Source of the DNA: Acidobacteriaceae bacterium
GTDB taxonomy: Bacteria > Acidobacteriota > Terriglobia > Terriglobales > Acidobacteriaceae
Assembly (NCBI GenBank): GCA_003171315.1
Contig: PMYE01000047.1
Span: 1 to 35,106, forward strand
Direction of reading: 5' to 3'
Length of the DNA: 35,106 bases
The position numbers and the translations under genes were made by a program. Below, in pieces: positions 1 through 7,619 of this stretch; position 1 is the first letter of the stretch, and every line of letters begins with the position of its first letter. Below the pieces are notes generated by a model. The model was not told the DNA's origin and ran no database searches. It worked only from the letters and a program-made list of their open reading frames with translations.

Positions 1-189
1 TCTTGATGAAAAAGCCACTTAGCGATTGTGCCTTGATCTACACCTGCAGGAGACCCGCTATAGGAGTATCTTAGCTGTTGATGCACTTCAGGCTGTAGCA
101 ACGTAAAGAATTCTTCCCCATACGCGGTGCGACCACAGCGACGCCAATCAACCGCAGTTGTCCTACAATCGAAGTTCGACAGGATGGCT
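1..189. other. Non-coding stretch before the M16 protease gene
   Basis: No convincing gene, RNA or hairpin is seen here. It must hold the promoter of the M16 protease gene or belong to an upstream transcription unit, but no clear -35/-10 pair could be picked out. Confidence 0.4.
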
Positions 190-1464
190 ATGAACGCTGA
201 GCGCAACCTTCGCCGCACCGTATTGCCCAATGGGCTGATCGTCCTGACCGAGCGCATGGACTATTTGCGTTCGGTGGCCATGGGGGTGTGGATCAAGTCG
301 GGCTCGCGCTGCGAGGCGGCGGAGATGAACGGCATCTCGCACTTTGTGGAGCACATGCTTTTTAAGGGTACGCGTTCGCGCTCCGCGCAAAGAATCGCCC
401 GCGAGATGGACTCGATAGGCGGCAACCTGGACGCTTTTACCAGCAAGGAAACCATCTGCTTCAACGTGAAGTCGCTGTCGGACCATGTGCCCATCGCACT
501 GGACATACTGACCGACATGGTGCTGAACCCCATATTTGCGCTTCCCGACATCGAGCGCGAGCGCGGCGTGATTCTGGAGGAGATCAAGATCGACGAGGAC
601 AATCCGGACGTGCTGGTGCACGAACTGTTCACGCAGAGCTTCTGGAAGGGGCATCCACTGGGCAAGCCGATCCTGGGCACAACGGAGACGGTGGGCCGGT
701 TGAGCCAGCAACAGCTCTTTGCGTACCATAACGACCGGTTTCACGGCGGAAACATCGTGTTCTCCGCGGTCGGCAATCTGGATCACGACCAATTTACAGA
801 GGCGGTGGCAGCGAAGTTTTCCGCGCTCGAAGGCGGCGAGGCGCTGCACGAGACTTCGGCCCCGGAGCCCAGCGCGCGCATCATTCTGCGCAACAAGAAG
901 GCTCTGGAGCAGGTGCAGATTTGCCTGGGCGTGCCTGCGCCGCCGATCACGGATGAGAATCGTTACGCGACGGCGATCCTGAACACCATCCTGGGCGGCG
1001 GCATGAGTTCCCGGCTGTTTCAGACCATTCGCGAGGAACGCGGCCTGGCCTACTCGGTCTACTCCGACCTCAGCCCCTACCGCGACACAGGCAATCTCTG
1101 CGTCTTTGCGGGCACCTCGGCGGGAAAATCGCTGGAGGTGGTGGACCTGATTCTGGCCGAGTTCCGCAACCTGAAGGAGACACCCATCGGCGCCGAAGAA
1201 TTGACCCGCGCCAAAGACCAACTCAAGGGCAACATCCTGTTGGGCCTGGAGAGCTCGAACTCGCGCATGGCCAACCTGGCCCGCCAGGAAATGTACTTCC
1301 ACCAGTTCTTCACAGCCGATGAGATCGTCGCGCGCATTGACGCAGTGGATGCCGCGCAGGTGCAGAGGATGGCGCAACGGCTCTTTGAGCCGGAGAGCAT
1401 CGCCGTGACCCTGCTGGGGCGGCTGGACGGCGTCAAGCTGAGCCGGGCAAGGCTGGCGTGCTAA
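190..1464 (+). CDS. M16 family zinc metallopeptidase (processing-peptidase-like)
   Basis: About 424 residues, the usual size for a single-chain bacterial M16B peptidase. The inverted zinc motif HFVEH lies at residues 51-55 (His51 and His55 bind zinc, Glu54 is the catalytic base). The downstream third-ligand region is the ERGVILEEI segment about 75 residues later, and the second half carries the usual inactive M16 C-domain with a GGGMSSRLFQ-type stretch. Family members degrade or process peptides and unfolded proteins. No signal peptide is visible from this start, so it is probably cytoplasmic. The ATG at 190 was chosen because AGGA lies 5 bases upstream. ATG 184 and GTG 127 are in-frame alternatives, but the extra residues from 127 are not M16-like. 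The next gene is separated by repeat arrays. Confidence 0.93.
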   Translation: MNAERNLRRTVLPNGLIVLTERMDYLRSVAMGVWIKSGSRCEAAEMNGISHFVEHMLFKGTRSRSAQRIAREMDSIGGNLDAFTSKETICFNVKSLSDHVPIALDILTDMVLNPIFALPDIERERGVILEEIKIDEDNPDVLVHELFTQSFWKGHPLGKPILGTTETVGRLSQQQLFAYHNDRFHGGNIVFSAVGNLDHDQFTEAVAAKFSALEGGEALHETSAPEPSARIILRNKKALEQVQICLGVPAPPITDENRYATAILNTILGGGMSSRLFQTIREERGLAYSVYSDLSPYRDTGNLCVFAGTSAGKSLEVVDLILAEFRNLKETPIGAEELTRAKDQLKGNILLGLESSNSRMANLARQEMYFHQFFTADEIVARIDAVDAAQVQRMAQRLFEPESIAVTLLGRLDGVKLSRARLAC

Positions 1465-1470
1465 AGGCAG

Positions 1471-1498
1471 GGAGTAGGAAGTAGCCAGTAGGGAGTAG
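1471..1498 (+). repeat. Tandem heptamer array, 4 units
   Basis: Four 7-base units (GGAGTAG, GAAGTAG, CCAGTAG, GGAGTAG) start six bases after the stop of the protease gene. The units are related to, and inverted relative to, the array at 1621-1697, so the two could pair in a transcript. Confidence 0.8.
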
Positions 1499-1620
1499 AA
1501 AAACACTGCCGCTGGGGTAGCCGCAAACATTTTCCGGGCGCAAGCCGGCGCTGGATCGGCTGGGACGCAGACTGAGGCTGCGAACGCTTGTGCGATGCGA
1601 ACATAGCAGCCATCGATTTC

Positions 1621-1697
1621 CTACCCCCTATTAGCCACTCCCTACTGGCTGCTCCCTATTGGCTACTTCCTATTGGCTACTCCCTATTGGCTATTCC
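1621..1697 (-). repeat. Tandem heptamer array, 11 units
   Basis: Eleven perfectly phased 7-base units. Read on the minus strand, units of type CCAATAG alternate with units of type GGAGTAG, all ending in AG. The alternating two-unit pattern is clearest from 1649 to 1697. It is the longest array of the family in the window. Confidence 0.88.
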
Positions 1698-1801
1698 CTG
1701 TCTTTCCGAGCGCTCCATTTCCCTTTCGCGTCTTTCCGTTGTAGGATTTTGACGGATGGGCCGGACAACACCGGCCTGCTTCGCGAGGCTCTGGGAACCC
1801 C

Positions 1802-2341
1802 ATGAATCGAAAGTATTCGCTCTCCTGCCGCAATCGCGCGCGCTGTTCTATCCTGCCCAACGGCTTTACCCTCATGGAATTGCTGATCGTCATCGCCATC
1901 ATCCTCATCCTGATGCTGATGGCCATCCCGACCATCGGGGTGATGAAGATCCACGCCAACGAGGTATCGGCGATCAACTCCGTACAGGCCATCATCAAGG
2001 CGGAGATTCAGTACGAGACCTCCTATCCGGCCAACGGCTACGCTTGCACGCTATCCGCCCTTGGCGGCGACCCCAGCTCCGGTAGTCCTCCGACGCCGAC
2101 CTCCGCGGAGCTGATTCAGGCCGATCTGGCCTCCGGCTACAAGTCGGGCTACATCTTCAGCCTCACCAACTGCTCCAAAGTCACGGTCAACGGAACGGAT
2201 CGCATTACCGGATTTGAGGTCACCGCTGTTCCGGAGGCTATTGGAAAGACGGGGAATCGCGGCTTCTGCAGCGACCAGAACGGCGGCTCTCCCAAGTACG
2301 ATGCCGCCGGCGGCACCAACTGCACGCAGTTGTTGCAATGA
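1802..2341 (+). CDS. Type IV pilin-like prepilin
   Basis: A 179-residue protein with a class III prepilin signal: a 21-residue basic leader ending in Gly21, then FTLMELLIVIAI with the conserved Glu at mature position +5, followed by a 20-residue hydrophobic helix. A PilD-type peptidase would cleave after Gly21 and N-methylate Phe22. The globular part has cysteines that could form a disulfide loop, as in major pilins. It could be a type IVa pilin or a type II secretion pseudopilin; no other assembly genes are nearby to decide. Its stop overlaps the next gene's ATG by four bases (ATGA), which suggests translational coupling to the LolA-like protein. Confidence 0.88.
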   Translation: MNRKYSLSCRNRARCSILPNGFTLMELLIVIAIILILMLMAIPTIGVMKIHANEVSAINSVQAIIKAEIQYETSYPANGYACTLSALGGDPSSGSPPTPTSAELIQADLASGYKSGYIFSLTNCSKVTVNGTDRITGFEVTAVPEAIGKTGNRGFCSDQNGGSPKYDAAGGTNCTQLLQ

Positions 2342-3033
2342 CGCCGGGAACTCGCAGGCGCGTCTGGGGCAGTGTTCCGGTTTGCGCCGCCCTGGCTCTG
2401 CTTTCGTTTGGCGCTTGCGCGCCGCTAGCCTTTGAGCAGGCGATCTCGCCGCCTACCGCGCGCGAGCTCGCCGCGCGTGTCGACCGGCATTACGATCAAC
2501 TGCATTCGCTGAAGGCCAGGTTCGCTGAGAGCTATTCTGGGCTCGGCATGACGCGGACAGAAAGCGGCACGCTCTTTTTGCGCAAGCCTGGCCACATGCT
2601 GTGGCAGTACAGTTCGCCGCCCGGAAAAATCTTCCTGCTCGACGGCAAATACGCGTGGTTTTACACCAAGGGCGACGCACAGGTGCAGCGCATTCCAGCA
2701 AAAGAGCTGGACGACCTGCGCTCGCCGCTGCGCTTTCTGCTGGGCCACACGCAGCTGGAAAAGGAGCTGACCGGGCTGAAGCTTGCTGAAGTCTCCAACG
2801 GGCTTTTCACACTCACCGGCCAGCCCAAGGGCCAGGAAAAGCGCGTGACGCGGCTGACGCTGACCGTAACGGCCGCAGGCGCAATTACAGCGATTGAAGT
2901 GGAAGAGGCCGACGGGGCCATCACCCGGTTCACGTTTACGGGCGAGCAGCCCGACGCGGAAATTCCAGCGGACACCTTCCATTTCACCCCGCCGGCGGGC
3001 GTGCCCGTGGTGGATGCCATGCCGCCGGTTTAG
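2338..3033 (+). CDS. LolA-like outer-membrane lipoprotein carrier protein
   Basis: A 231-residue protein with a basic N-terminus and a hydrophobic export signal (about residues 9-30). The LolA fold is indicated by LKARFAESYSG, the GTLFLRKPGHMLWQYSSP stretch (family pattern G-x-L-x-x-x-R-P-x-x-x-x-W-x-Y) and the following LLDGKYAWFY and PLRFLLG segments. LolA proteins shuttle lipoproteins across the periplasm from LolCDE to the outer membrane. Coupling to a prepilin gene by a four-base overlap is unusual and may mean a dedicated role with that pilin. This is inferred from gene order only. A DUF4292- or LolA-related paralogue with another cargo is possible. Confidence 0.85.
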   Translation: MTPGTRRRVWGSVPVCAALALLSFGACAPLAFEQAISPPTARELAARVDRHYDQLHSLKARFAESYSGLGMTRTESGTLFLRKPGHMLWQYSSPPGKIFLLDGKYAWFYTKGDAQVQRIPAKELDDLRSPLRFLLGHTQLEKELTGLKLAEVSNGLFTLTGQPKGQEKRVTRLTLTVTAAGAITAIEVEEADGAITRFTFTGEQPDAEIPADTFHFTPPAGVPVVDAMPPV

Positions 3034-3163
3034 CCGACAATCTGCCACCAGGGGTACACTCTCGCTCGTTCGCCTCAAGCTGTAACCCCTCACCACTTGT
3101 CATGGCTCCTTGTGATTCGGCTCACTGACACGATCTCCCACAGGACTATCCTTCGGCTATCGC

Positions 3164-3182
3164 AAAACAGGGCATCTGTTTT
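3164..3182. terminator. AT-rich hairpin between lolA-like and DUF2846 genes
   Basis: AAAACAG at 3164-3170 pairs exactly with CTGTTTT at 3176-3182 around a 5-base loop. Its place 130 bases after the upstream stop and 35 bases before the next start fits either a late terminator or a regulatory hairpin. Confidence 0.3.
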
Positions 3183-3216
3183 GTTCATTCAGGTTGATCG
3201 GTATAGGAGCGCTCAA

Positions 3217-3801
3217 ATGCGTAACGCTACGCTTGGTACAGTCGTTCGGGTATGCCGCGCCAAAAGCGCATTCCACATCCTCGCAACAATCCTTCTTGCC
3301 TTCTTCGCGCTGCTGCTCTTTGGCGGCTTGACGCCGGCTTCGGCTCAGGATGCCAAACCAGCGCCCCCGCCGACCGCTCCTTCGGCGGGCAAGGCTCTCG
3401 TCTACATCTACCGCGTGGGAAGGTTTACCGGTTCCGCCTCCCATGACCACCTCTACGTCAATGGCGTTTATCTGGCCTATCTGAAAAACGGCGAATATGC
3501 GGGCCTGGAGGTGGGTCCAGGCACAGTGGTCGTGACCGGATTGCCGGAGATGTACACTGTCGACATTTTCACGGCAGCCGGCGCTGCGGTCAACGACGCC
3601 ACAAAGAAGGAGAACGAGAGGATTCGGTTCGAGGCGGAAGCGGGTAAGACTTACTATCTGAAATGGACGTCGGGGACGATGGCCACGGGCATCAAAGTCA
3701 CGCAAATGGACCCCGCGGTCGGAGCCAGGGAGATGAGCAAGCTGCATCTTTCCAAACCTGTGGAGCAACCCGACGCCAAAAAGAAGGACGAGGCGAAATA
3801 A
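3217..3801 (+). CDS. Exported DUF2846-type protein
   Basis: A 194-residue protein from the ATG at 3217, chosen because AGGAG at 3205-3209 lies 7 bases upstream and because this start gives a proper export signal: a basic N-terminus, a hydrophobic core ILATILLAFFALLLF, and an A-x-A cleavage site (PASAQ). An Ala/Pro-rich linker follows, then a beta-rich domain with ALVYIYRVGRF, a GEYAGLEVGPG turn and a KTYYLKW strand. This matches the pattern of DUF2846 proteins, which have no known enzymatic role. The tail is rich in Lys, Asp and Glu. It is probably periplasmic or surface-associated. Confidence 0.78.
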   Translation: MRNATLGTVVRVCRAKSAFHILATILLAFFALLLFGGLTPASAQDAKPAPPPTAPSAGKALVYIYRVGRFTGSASHDHLYVNGVYLAYLKNGEYAGLEVGPGTVVVTGLPEMYTVDIFTAAGAAVNDATKKENERIRFEAEAGKTYYLKWTSGTMATGIKVTQMDPAVGAREMSKLHLSKPVEQPDAKKKDEAK

Positions 3802-3854
3802 GTTCCTGCGCGTTCTCTCGAGAGGTGGGCTGAACTACGGCAACACCTGCGCCG

Positions 3855-4166
3855 TTACTTGCCCGGCTTGGCGGGGGCGCTGACCGGCGCCGTGTGGGAG
3901 CCTTCCAGAACCGAGTGCGAGCCCGTGGAGCGCACAAAGAGAACCACAAGACAGATCGACGTGCACATGAAGATAATTGCCGACCATGTGGTGAGCCGGG
4001 TGAGCACATTGGCCGCGGCGCGGGGGCCGAATGCGGTCTGCGAACCCTGGCCGCCGAAGGCGCCGGCTAGATCGGCCGAGCGGCCCTGCTGCAGCAGGAC
4101 GACGCCGATCAAAAAGAAACACACAAGCACGTGCAGGACAATCACGAAATAGAAGAGAATCTGCAT
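3855..4166 (-). CDS. secG: Protein translocase subunit SecG
   Basis: A 103-residue protein with two membrane helices (about residues 3-25 and 58-77) joined by the SecG loop LLQQGRSADLAGAFGGQGSQ and the following FGPRAAANVLTR. SecG assists SecYE and SecA in moving preproteins across the inner membrane. The start at 4166 gives the standard MQILFYF N-terminus; a longer reading frame runs into the tRNA gene and is not credible. The tail is Pro/Ala-rich. The gene lies on the same strand as, and just downstream of, tRNA-Leu, and may be co-transcribed with it. Confidence 0.94.
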   Translation of the reverse strand: MQILFYFVIVLHVLVCFFLIGVVLLQQGRSADLAGAFGGQGSQTAFGPRAAANVLTRLTTWSAIIFMCTSICLVVLFVRSTGSHSVLEGSHTAPVSAPAKPGK

Positions 4167-4200
4167 TTCTTCAACTGCTTTCCAAGCGGGTTCGGAAGGA

Positions 4201-4214
4201 GGCGCGTAAGCGCC
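4201..4214 (-). terminator. Small hairpin between tRNA-Leu and secG
   Basis: GGCGC and GCGCC form a 5-base-pair stem around a 4-base loop, 24 bases downstream of the tRNA. There is no T-tract, so it is at best a weak terminator or a processing signal. Confidence 0.25.
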
Positions 4215-4237
4215 GTCAGCCCGGACGCGAATCTGTT

Positions 4238-4323
4238 TGGTGCGGAAGGCGGGACTTGAACCCGCATGCCTTGTGGGCGCCACCCCCTCAAGATGGTGTG
4301 TCTGCCAATTTCACCACTTCCGC
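4238..4323 (-). tRNA. tRNA-Leu (anticodon GAG)
   Basis: The minus strand folds as a class II tRNA. The acceptor stem GCGGAAG pairs with CTTCCGC. The D-arm contains AAATTGGCAGAC. The anticodon stem CCATC/GGTGG closes the loop TTGAGGG, with GAG as anticodon. A long variable arm and the T-arm GCGGGTTCAAGTCCCGC follow. The 3' CCA is encoded at 4238-4240. It reads CUC and CUU leucine codons. Confidence 0.97.
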
Positions 4324-4341
4324 ACGGTTCCTACACCCGCA

Positions 4342-4347
4342 AGTATA
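4342..4347 (-). promoter_or_regulatory. Likely -10 box of tRNA-Leu
   Basis: TATACT on the minus strand lies 18 bases before the mature tRNA 5' end. No good -35 box is visible at 16-18 bases, so only the -10 is supported. Confidence 0.4.
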
Positions 4348-4385
4348 CCAAATGCTGAAGTTCCGGGAACCATGCGGCACGAAGG

Positions 4386-5024
4386 TCAGGATTGGAGCTT
4401 CGCGCCCAACAAACGTTCCATCCACCGCGCCAGAGCCTGCTGATCGGGCGAGCCTGCGGACTGGGCGGCATGGACATTGCGGCGCTCCTCGGGCGCGCGG
4501 TTTTGGCTGAGTTTGAATTTGCCTTCGATGCGCGCGATGGGAATGCGAAAGCCCATGATGCCGGCGAGCATGGTACGGCGAAAACCCTCGGGCAGTCCGC
4601 GCCAATGCTCCAGATAGGCAGGCTCATGCGTGGCGATGAGATCGGCGAGGAGGGCCTCTTTGCCGGGCTCGTCGTCAATGAGCGAGAGCGTGCCGGTTGC
4701 GTGAACAGCGATGTAGTTCCACGTAGGGACGGAGAGATGCTCCGTGTAGAGGGCCGGGGAAACGTAACTGTGCGGCCCCGCGAAGACGACGAGGGTTTCA
4801 CGGCCGGCGAGCGCCTGCCAATGAGGATTGGCCTTGGCGAAATGGCCTACAAGAAGGCCGTGCTCGCCCTCATCTTTGACGACCAGCGGAAGGTGGGTTG
4901 CCGCGGCGCTCGCGCCCGAAGGCTCGCCAGGCACCGGACCGAAGAGCGTTGCGAACGAATAAGCCCGCATAGCTTCAAGAAGGATGCCGCGGTCGTGAAC
5001 TTGATTGAATTTGGGTGAATACAT
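4386..5024 (-). CDS. PaiB-family FMN-binding negative transcriptional regulator
   Basis: A 212-residue protein, the standard PaiB length. Family landmarks are the N-terminal MYSPKFNQ, the ATHLPLVV and GLLVGHFAKANPHW segments, VFAGPHSYVSP, VPTWNYIAVHATG and the C-terminal GKFKLSQNR. These describe a split-barrel FMN-binding fold. In Bacillus, PaiB acts with PaiA to repress sporulation and protease genes; here no paiA neighbour exists, so the target is unknown and a flavin-dependent oxidoreductase role is possible. It is convergent with nothing and is transcribed towards the tRNA. The start at 5024 gives the canonical N-terminus. Confidence 0.9.
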   Translation of the reverse strand: MYSPKFNQVHDRGILLEAMRAYSFATLFGPVPGEPSGASAAATHLPLVVKDEGEHGLLVGHFAKANPHWQALAGRETLVVFAGPHSYVSPALYTEHLSVPTWNYIAVHATGTLSLIDDEPGKEALLADLIATHEPAYLEHWRGLPEGFRRTMLAGIMGFRIPIARIEGKFKLSQNRAPEERRNVHAAQSAGSPDQQALARWMERLLGAKLQS

Positions 5025-5200
5025 ACCTGGTGAATCGGCGTCCGTTTCGAACGCGCTCTCGAATTCAGGATAGCAATTGCCGGCCGTGAATCACGGAAAA
5101 GCAGTGAACTGCGGTCAGCGAACAGTGGCCAGAATGTGAGCTGGGGATTATGGCGAATGGTGACGATGGTTCTCTTTCGCCCAGTGCCCCACCCGCGCTT

Positions 5201-5206
5201 TATACT
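5201..5206 (+). promoter_or_regulatory. Possible -10 box of the S10 peptidase gene
   Basis: TATACT lies 36 bases before the start codon. The -35 region 17 bases upstream is poor, so the call rests on the near-consensus -10 alone. Confidence 0.35.
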
Positions 5207-5241
5207 GAGCTTTCGCGAAATTCCCTACCGGAGACCATCCA

Positions 5242-6885
5242 ATGAATACATCTTGCCGGCGGTTTGCCATGCTATTTGCTGCGGCGATTCTGGTCATCAC
5301 TCTTTCGATCCGCGCCCAGGACGATAAGGCGGCCGCAAAACCGGCGACCCCGGAGAATGCAGCCAAACCCGCCGAGCCGGCTCCGCCTGCCGATTCCACG
5401 ACGCAAGGCGCCGTTGACGTTGGCGGGCAGCATATCGCGTACACGGCCATCGCCGGGACCATCACGGTGGGCTCAACCGATGAGCAGGATGCGCAGCTTG
5501 GAGCGGACGGAAAACCCCAGCCGGGAAGCCAGCTTGCGCTCAACGCGCCCAAAGATGCGAAGGATTCAACTCCGGTGGCGCGAATGTTTTATGTGGCGTA
5601 CTTCAAGAAGGACGCGAAGGCCGAGGAGCGGCCGATTACGTTCTTTTATAACGGCGGACCGGGCAGCTCGACGGTGTGGCTGCACATGGGATCGCTGGGG
5701 CCGAAGCATGTGATAACGGCAGGCGACACGCACCTGCCCGCCGCGCCGTACACCATGGTCGACAATCCCAATTGCCTGCTCGACGTGAGCGACCTGGTGT
5801 TCGTGGACGCACCGGGCACGGGCTTCGGGCAACTGATGGGAAAGGACGCCGAGAAAGCCTTCTGGGGCGTGGATGGCGACGCGAACGCTTATGCGCGCTT
5901 CATCGCGCGGTTCATTTCGAAGTATGGCCGCTGGAACTCGCCGAAGTTTATCTTTGGCGAAAGCTACGGCACCACGCGGTCGGCCGTTCTGGCCGATTTG
6001 CTGGAGAACAAACTGAATATCGATTTGAACGGCGTGATGTTGTTGTCGCAGATCTTCAACTTCACCACCGACATCGACGATCCGCTGCACAATCCGGGCG
6101 TGGACCTGCCCTACGAACTGGCGCTGCCTACGTTTGCCGCCACAGCGTGGTACCACAAGAAGCTGCCCAACCAGTCGGCCGCGTTGGAGCCGCTGTTGAA
6201 AGACATGGAGGACTTTGCGATGGGTCCATACGCTCATGCTCTGGCGCAGGGAACCGATGTGAGCGCCCAAGAGAAGCAACAGACGGCGGAGAAACTGCAC
6301 GAGTACACCGGCTTGCCCGTCGAATACCTTCTCAAGGCCAACCTGCGCGTGAGCGGGCCGGAGTTCGCAAAGTCGCTGCAGGATGCGGAGGACTTGACGA
6401 CAGGGCGCCTGGACACGCGATTCTCCGGGCCAAATCTCGATCCGCTGAGCGAGAACGCCGAGTACGATCCGCAGGAGACGGCAATTTCGTCGGCGTACGT
6501 CGCGCTCTTCAACCAGTATGTGCGGCAGGACCTGAAGTACGGCGAAGGGCAGACCTACGAGCCGGAGCTGGGGGCAGTGGAACATCAATGGAACTGGGTC
6601 CACCACGGCGACCCCATGGGCGTGAACGTGAGCACAGACCTGGCGGAGGCGATGAAGACCAATCCGCGGCTGAAGATCCTGGTGAATGGCGGCTACTACG
6701 ACCTGGCCACGCCGTTTTTCGCCGCTCAGTACGAAGACAAGCACCTGCCGATTCCGCAGTCGCTGGCCAAGAATATTCAATACGCGTGGTACGAGTCGGG
6801 GCACATGGTTTATGTGCGCGATGAGTGCGTGAAGCAGCTTCACGACCGCGTGGCGGCGTTCATCAAGAGCGCGGACGCGCAATGA
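5242..6885 (+). CDS. Secreted serine carboxypeptidase, peptidase family S10
   Basis: A 547-residue protein with an N-terminal export signal (hydrophobic residues 10-24, cleavage near RAQD) and a Pro/Ala-rich linker. The alpha/beta-hydrolase core has the oxyanion motif NGGPGSS (137-143) and the nucleophile in GESYG (Ser241). An aspartate in NGGYYDLATPF and a histidine in YESGHMVY complete the triad near the C-terminus. S10 enzymes remove C-terminal residues from peptides at acidic pH, fitting an acid-tolerant soil organism. GGAG at 5230-5233 sits 8 bases before the ATG. The gene stands alone and ends directly in a heptamer-type repeat array. Confidence 0.93.
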   Translation: MNTSCRRFAMLFAAAILVITLSIRAQDDKAAAKPATPENAAKPAEPAPPADSTTQGAVDVGGQHIAYTAIAGTITVGSTDEQDAQLGADGKPQPGSQLALNAPKDAKDSTPVARMFYVAYFKKDAKAEERPITFFYNGGPGSSTVWLHMGSLGPKHVITAGDTHLPAAPYTMVDNPNCLLDVSDLVFVDAPGTGFGQLMGKDAEKAFWGVDGDANAYARFIARFISKYGRWNSPKFIFGESYGTTRSAVLADLLENKLNIDLNGVMLLSQIFNFTTDIDDPLHNPGVDLPYELALPTFAATAWYHKKLPNQSAALEPLLKDMEDFAMGPYAHALAQGTDVSAQEKQQTAEKLHEYTGLPVEYLLKANLRVSGPEFAKSLQDAEDLTTGRLDTRFSGPNLDPLSENAEYDPQETAISSAYVALFNQYVRQDLKYGEGQTYEPELGAVEHQWNWVHHGDPMGVNVSTDLAEAMKTNPRLKILVNGGYYDLATPFFAAQYEDKHLPIPQSLAKNIQYAWYESGHMVYVRDECVKQLHDRVAAFIKSADAQ

Positions 6886-6953
6886 GGGACGTAGGGACTA
6901 GGGGCTAAGGGACATAGGGACTAAGGGACGTAGGGACTAGGGACTAGGGAACG
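6886..6953 (+). repeat. Tandem 7/8-base repeat array, 9 units
   Basis: Starting at the base after the S10 peptidase stop, nine units of the type GGGACTA or GGGACGTA follow without a gap. Some units carry one extra base. The array fills most of the gap between two convergent genes. Confidence 0.85.
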
Positions 6954-6971
6954 GGGGCCGAGGATTAAAGG

Positions 6972-7448
6972 TCAGGGATGAGTTGCGGCCTTCGATTCCT
7001 TAAGCGACCTAGCATAGACAAACGCGGGGCGGTGGCGCGCGTAGTAGTGCTCTTCCCTGCCCTTCCGTTTATAGCCGCGGCTTTCGTAGAGGCGGATGGC
7101 GGCGGAGTTTTCTTGATCCACATGCAGCCAGATGGCGACCGCTCCCGCGGCACATGCCGAGTTTTCTGCGCGGCCGAGCAGCTCGCCGGCTATGCCGCGG
7201 CGGCGCAACGCGGGGTGCACCTCAATGGTCTGGATGTAGGCAACGGCGCCTTTGGCAACAGCGGTCCACTCGACGATGGCGAATCCGGCCATCGTTTTGT
7301 TGTCTTCGGCGATCCAGGTGGCGGAGCTAGGATTGGCGATCAGCTGGCGCATCCACGCGCGGCTGTAGCGGATGGGCGGCTGAAAGCAGATCTCCTCAAG
7401 CGCATAGAGCGCGGCAAAGTCGGCGGGCTGGTAGAGGCGGTAGAGCAT
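6972..7448 (-). CDS. GNAT-family N-acetyltransferase (RimI-like)
   Basis: A 158-residue protein with the complete GNAT core: an N-terminal substrate part (MLYRLYQPADFAALYALE), the beta4 strand AYIQTIEVHP, the acetyl-CoA pyrophosphate loop RRRGIAGELL, and the C-terminal NSAAIRLYESRGYKRKGR, which is typical of RimI-type N-terminal protein acetyltransferases. It would transfer an acetyl group from acetyl-CoA to an amine, perhaps a ribosomal protein N-terminus; the substrate cannot be fixed from sequence. No Shine-Dalgarno sequence precedes the ATG: the leader is a heptamer array. A likely promoter is at 7535-7563. Confidence 0.88.
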   Translation of the reverse strand: MLYRLYQPADFAALYALEEICFQPPIRYSRAWMRQLIANPSSATWIAEDNKTMAGFAIVEWTAVAKGAVAYIQTIEVHPALRRRGIAGELLGRAENSACAAGAVAIWLHVDQENSAAIRLYESRGYKRKGREEHYYARHRPAFVYARSLKESKAATHP

Positions 7449-7454
7449 AAACAG

Positions 7455-7482
7455 AGATCAGCGGTCAGAGATCAGAGATCAG
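7455..7482 (+). repeat. Tandem heptamer array, 4 units, in the leader of the GNAT gene
   Basis: Four phased units (AGATCAG, CGGTCAG, AGATCAG, AGATCAG) end six bases from the minus-strand start codon at 7448. They therefore form the place where a ribosome binding site would normally be. Confidence 0.85.
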
Positions 7483-7534
7483 CTTTGCCGTGCCGAGTGA
7501 ATGTTTGTAGATGGCCGTCCAAGGTTTGCGGCAC

Positions 7535-7563
7535 ATTTGAATCGTCCACAGGCCGCATGTCAA
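7535..7563 (-). promoter_or_regulatory. Sigma-70-type promoter for the GNAT gene
   Basis: On the minus strand a perfect TTGACA (7558-7563) is followed after 17 bases by TCAAAT (7535-7540), 4 of 6 matches to the -10 consensus. Transcription would start near 7528, giving a leader of about 80 bases that includes the heptamer array. Confidence 0.45.
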
Positions 7564-7572
7564 GACGCCGCA

Positions 7573-7590
7573 GGCCGCCCGTGGGCGGCC
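7573..7590 (-). terminator. GC-rich hairpin downstream of phosphofructokinase gene
   Basis: GGCCGCCC (7573-7580) and GGGCGGCC (7583-7590) form a perfect 8-base-pair stem around a 2-base turn, 30 bases past the phosphofructokinase stop. There is no T-tract, so termination is plausible but not certain. Confidence 0.4.
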
Positions 7591-7619
7591 CGCTTGGTTC
7601 AGTATACTCACTCGACGAA

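Larger units (their letters stand above)
1465..1801. other. Repeat-bearing intergenic region between protease and pilin genes
   Basis: This 337-base gap holds two opposed heptamer arrays (1471-1498 and 1621-1697) separated by about 120 bases of unremarkable sequence. No gene is supported. A promoter for the pilin gene is expected between 1700 and 1801 but no consensus boxes stand out. Confidence 0.6.

Noticed and set aside
163-1530. 455-residue open frame opposite the M16 protease
   Set aside because: No recognisable motif, and the opposite strand carries an intact M16 zinc site.
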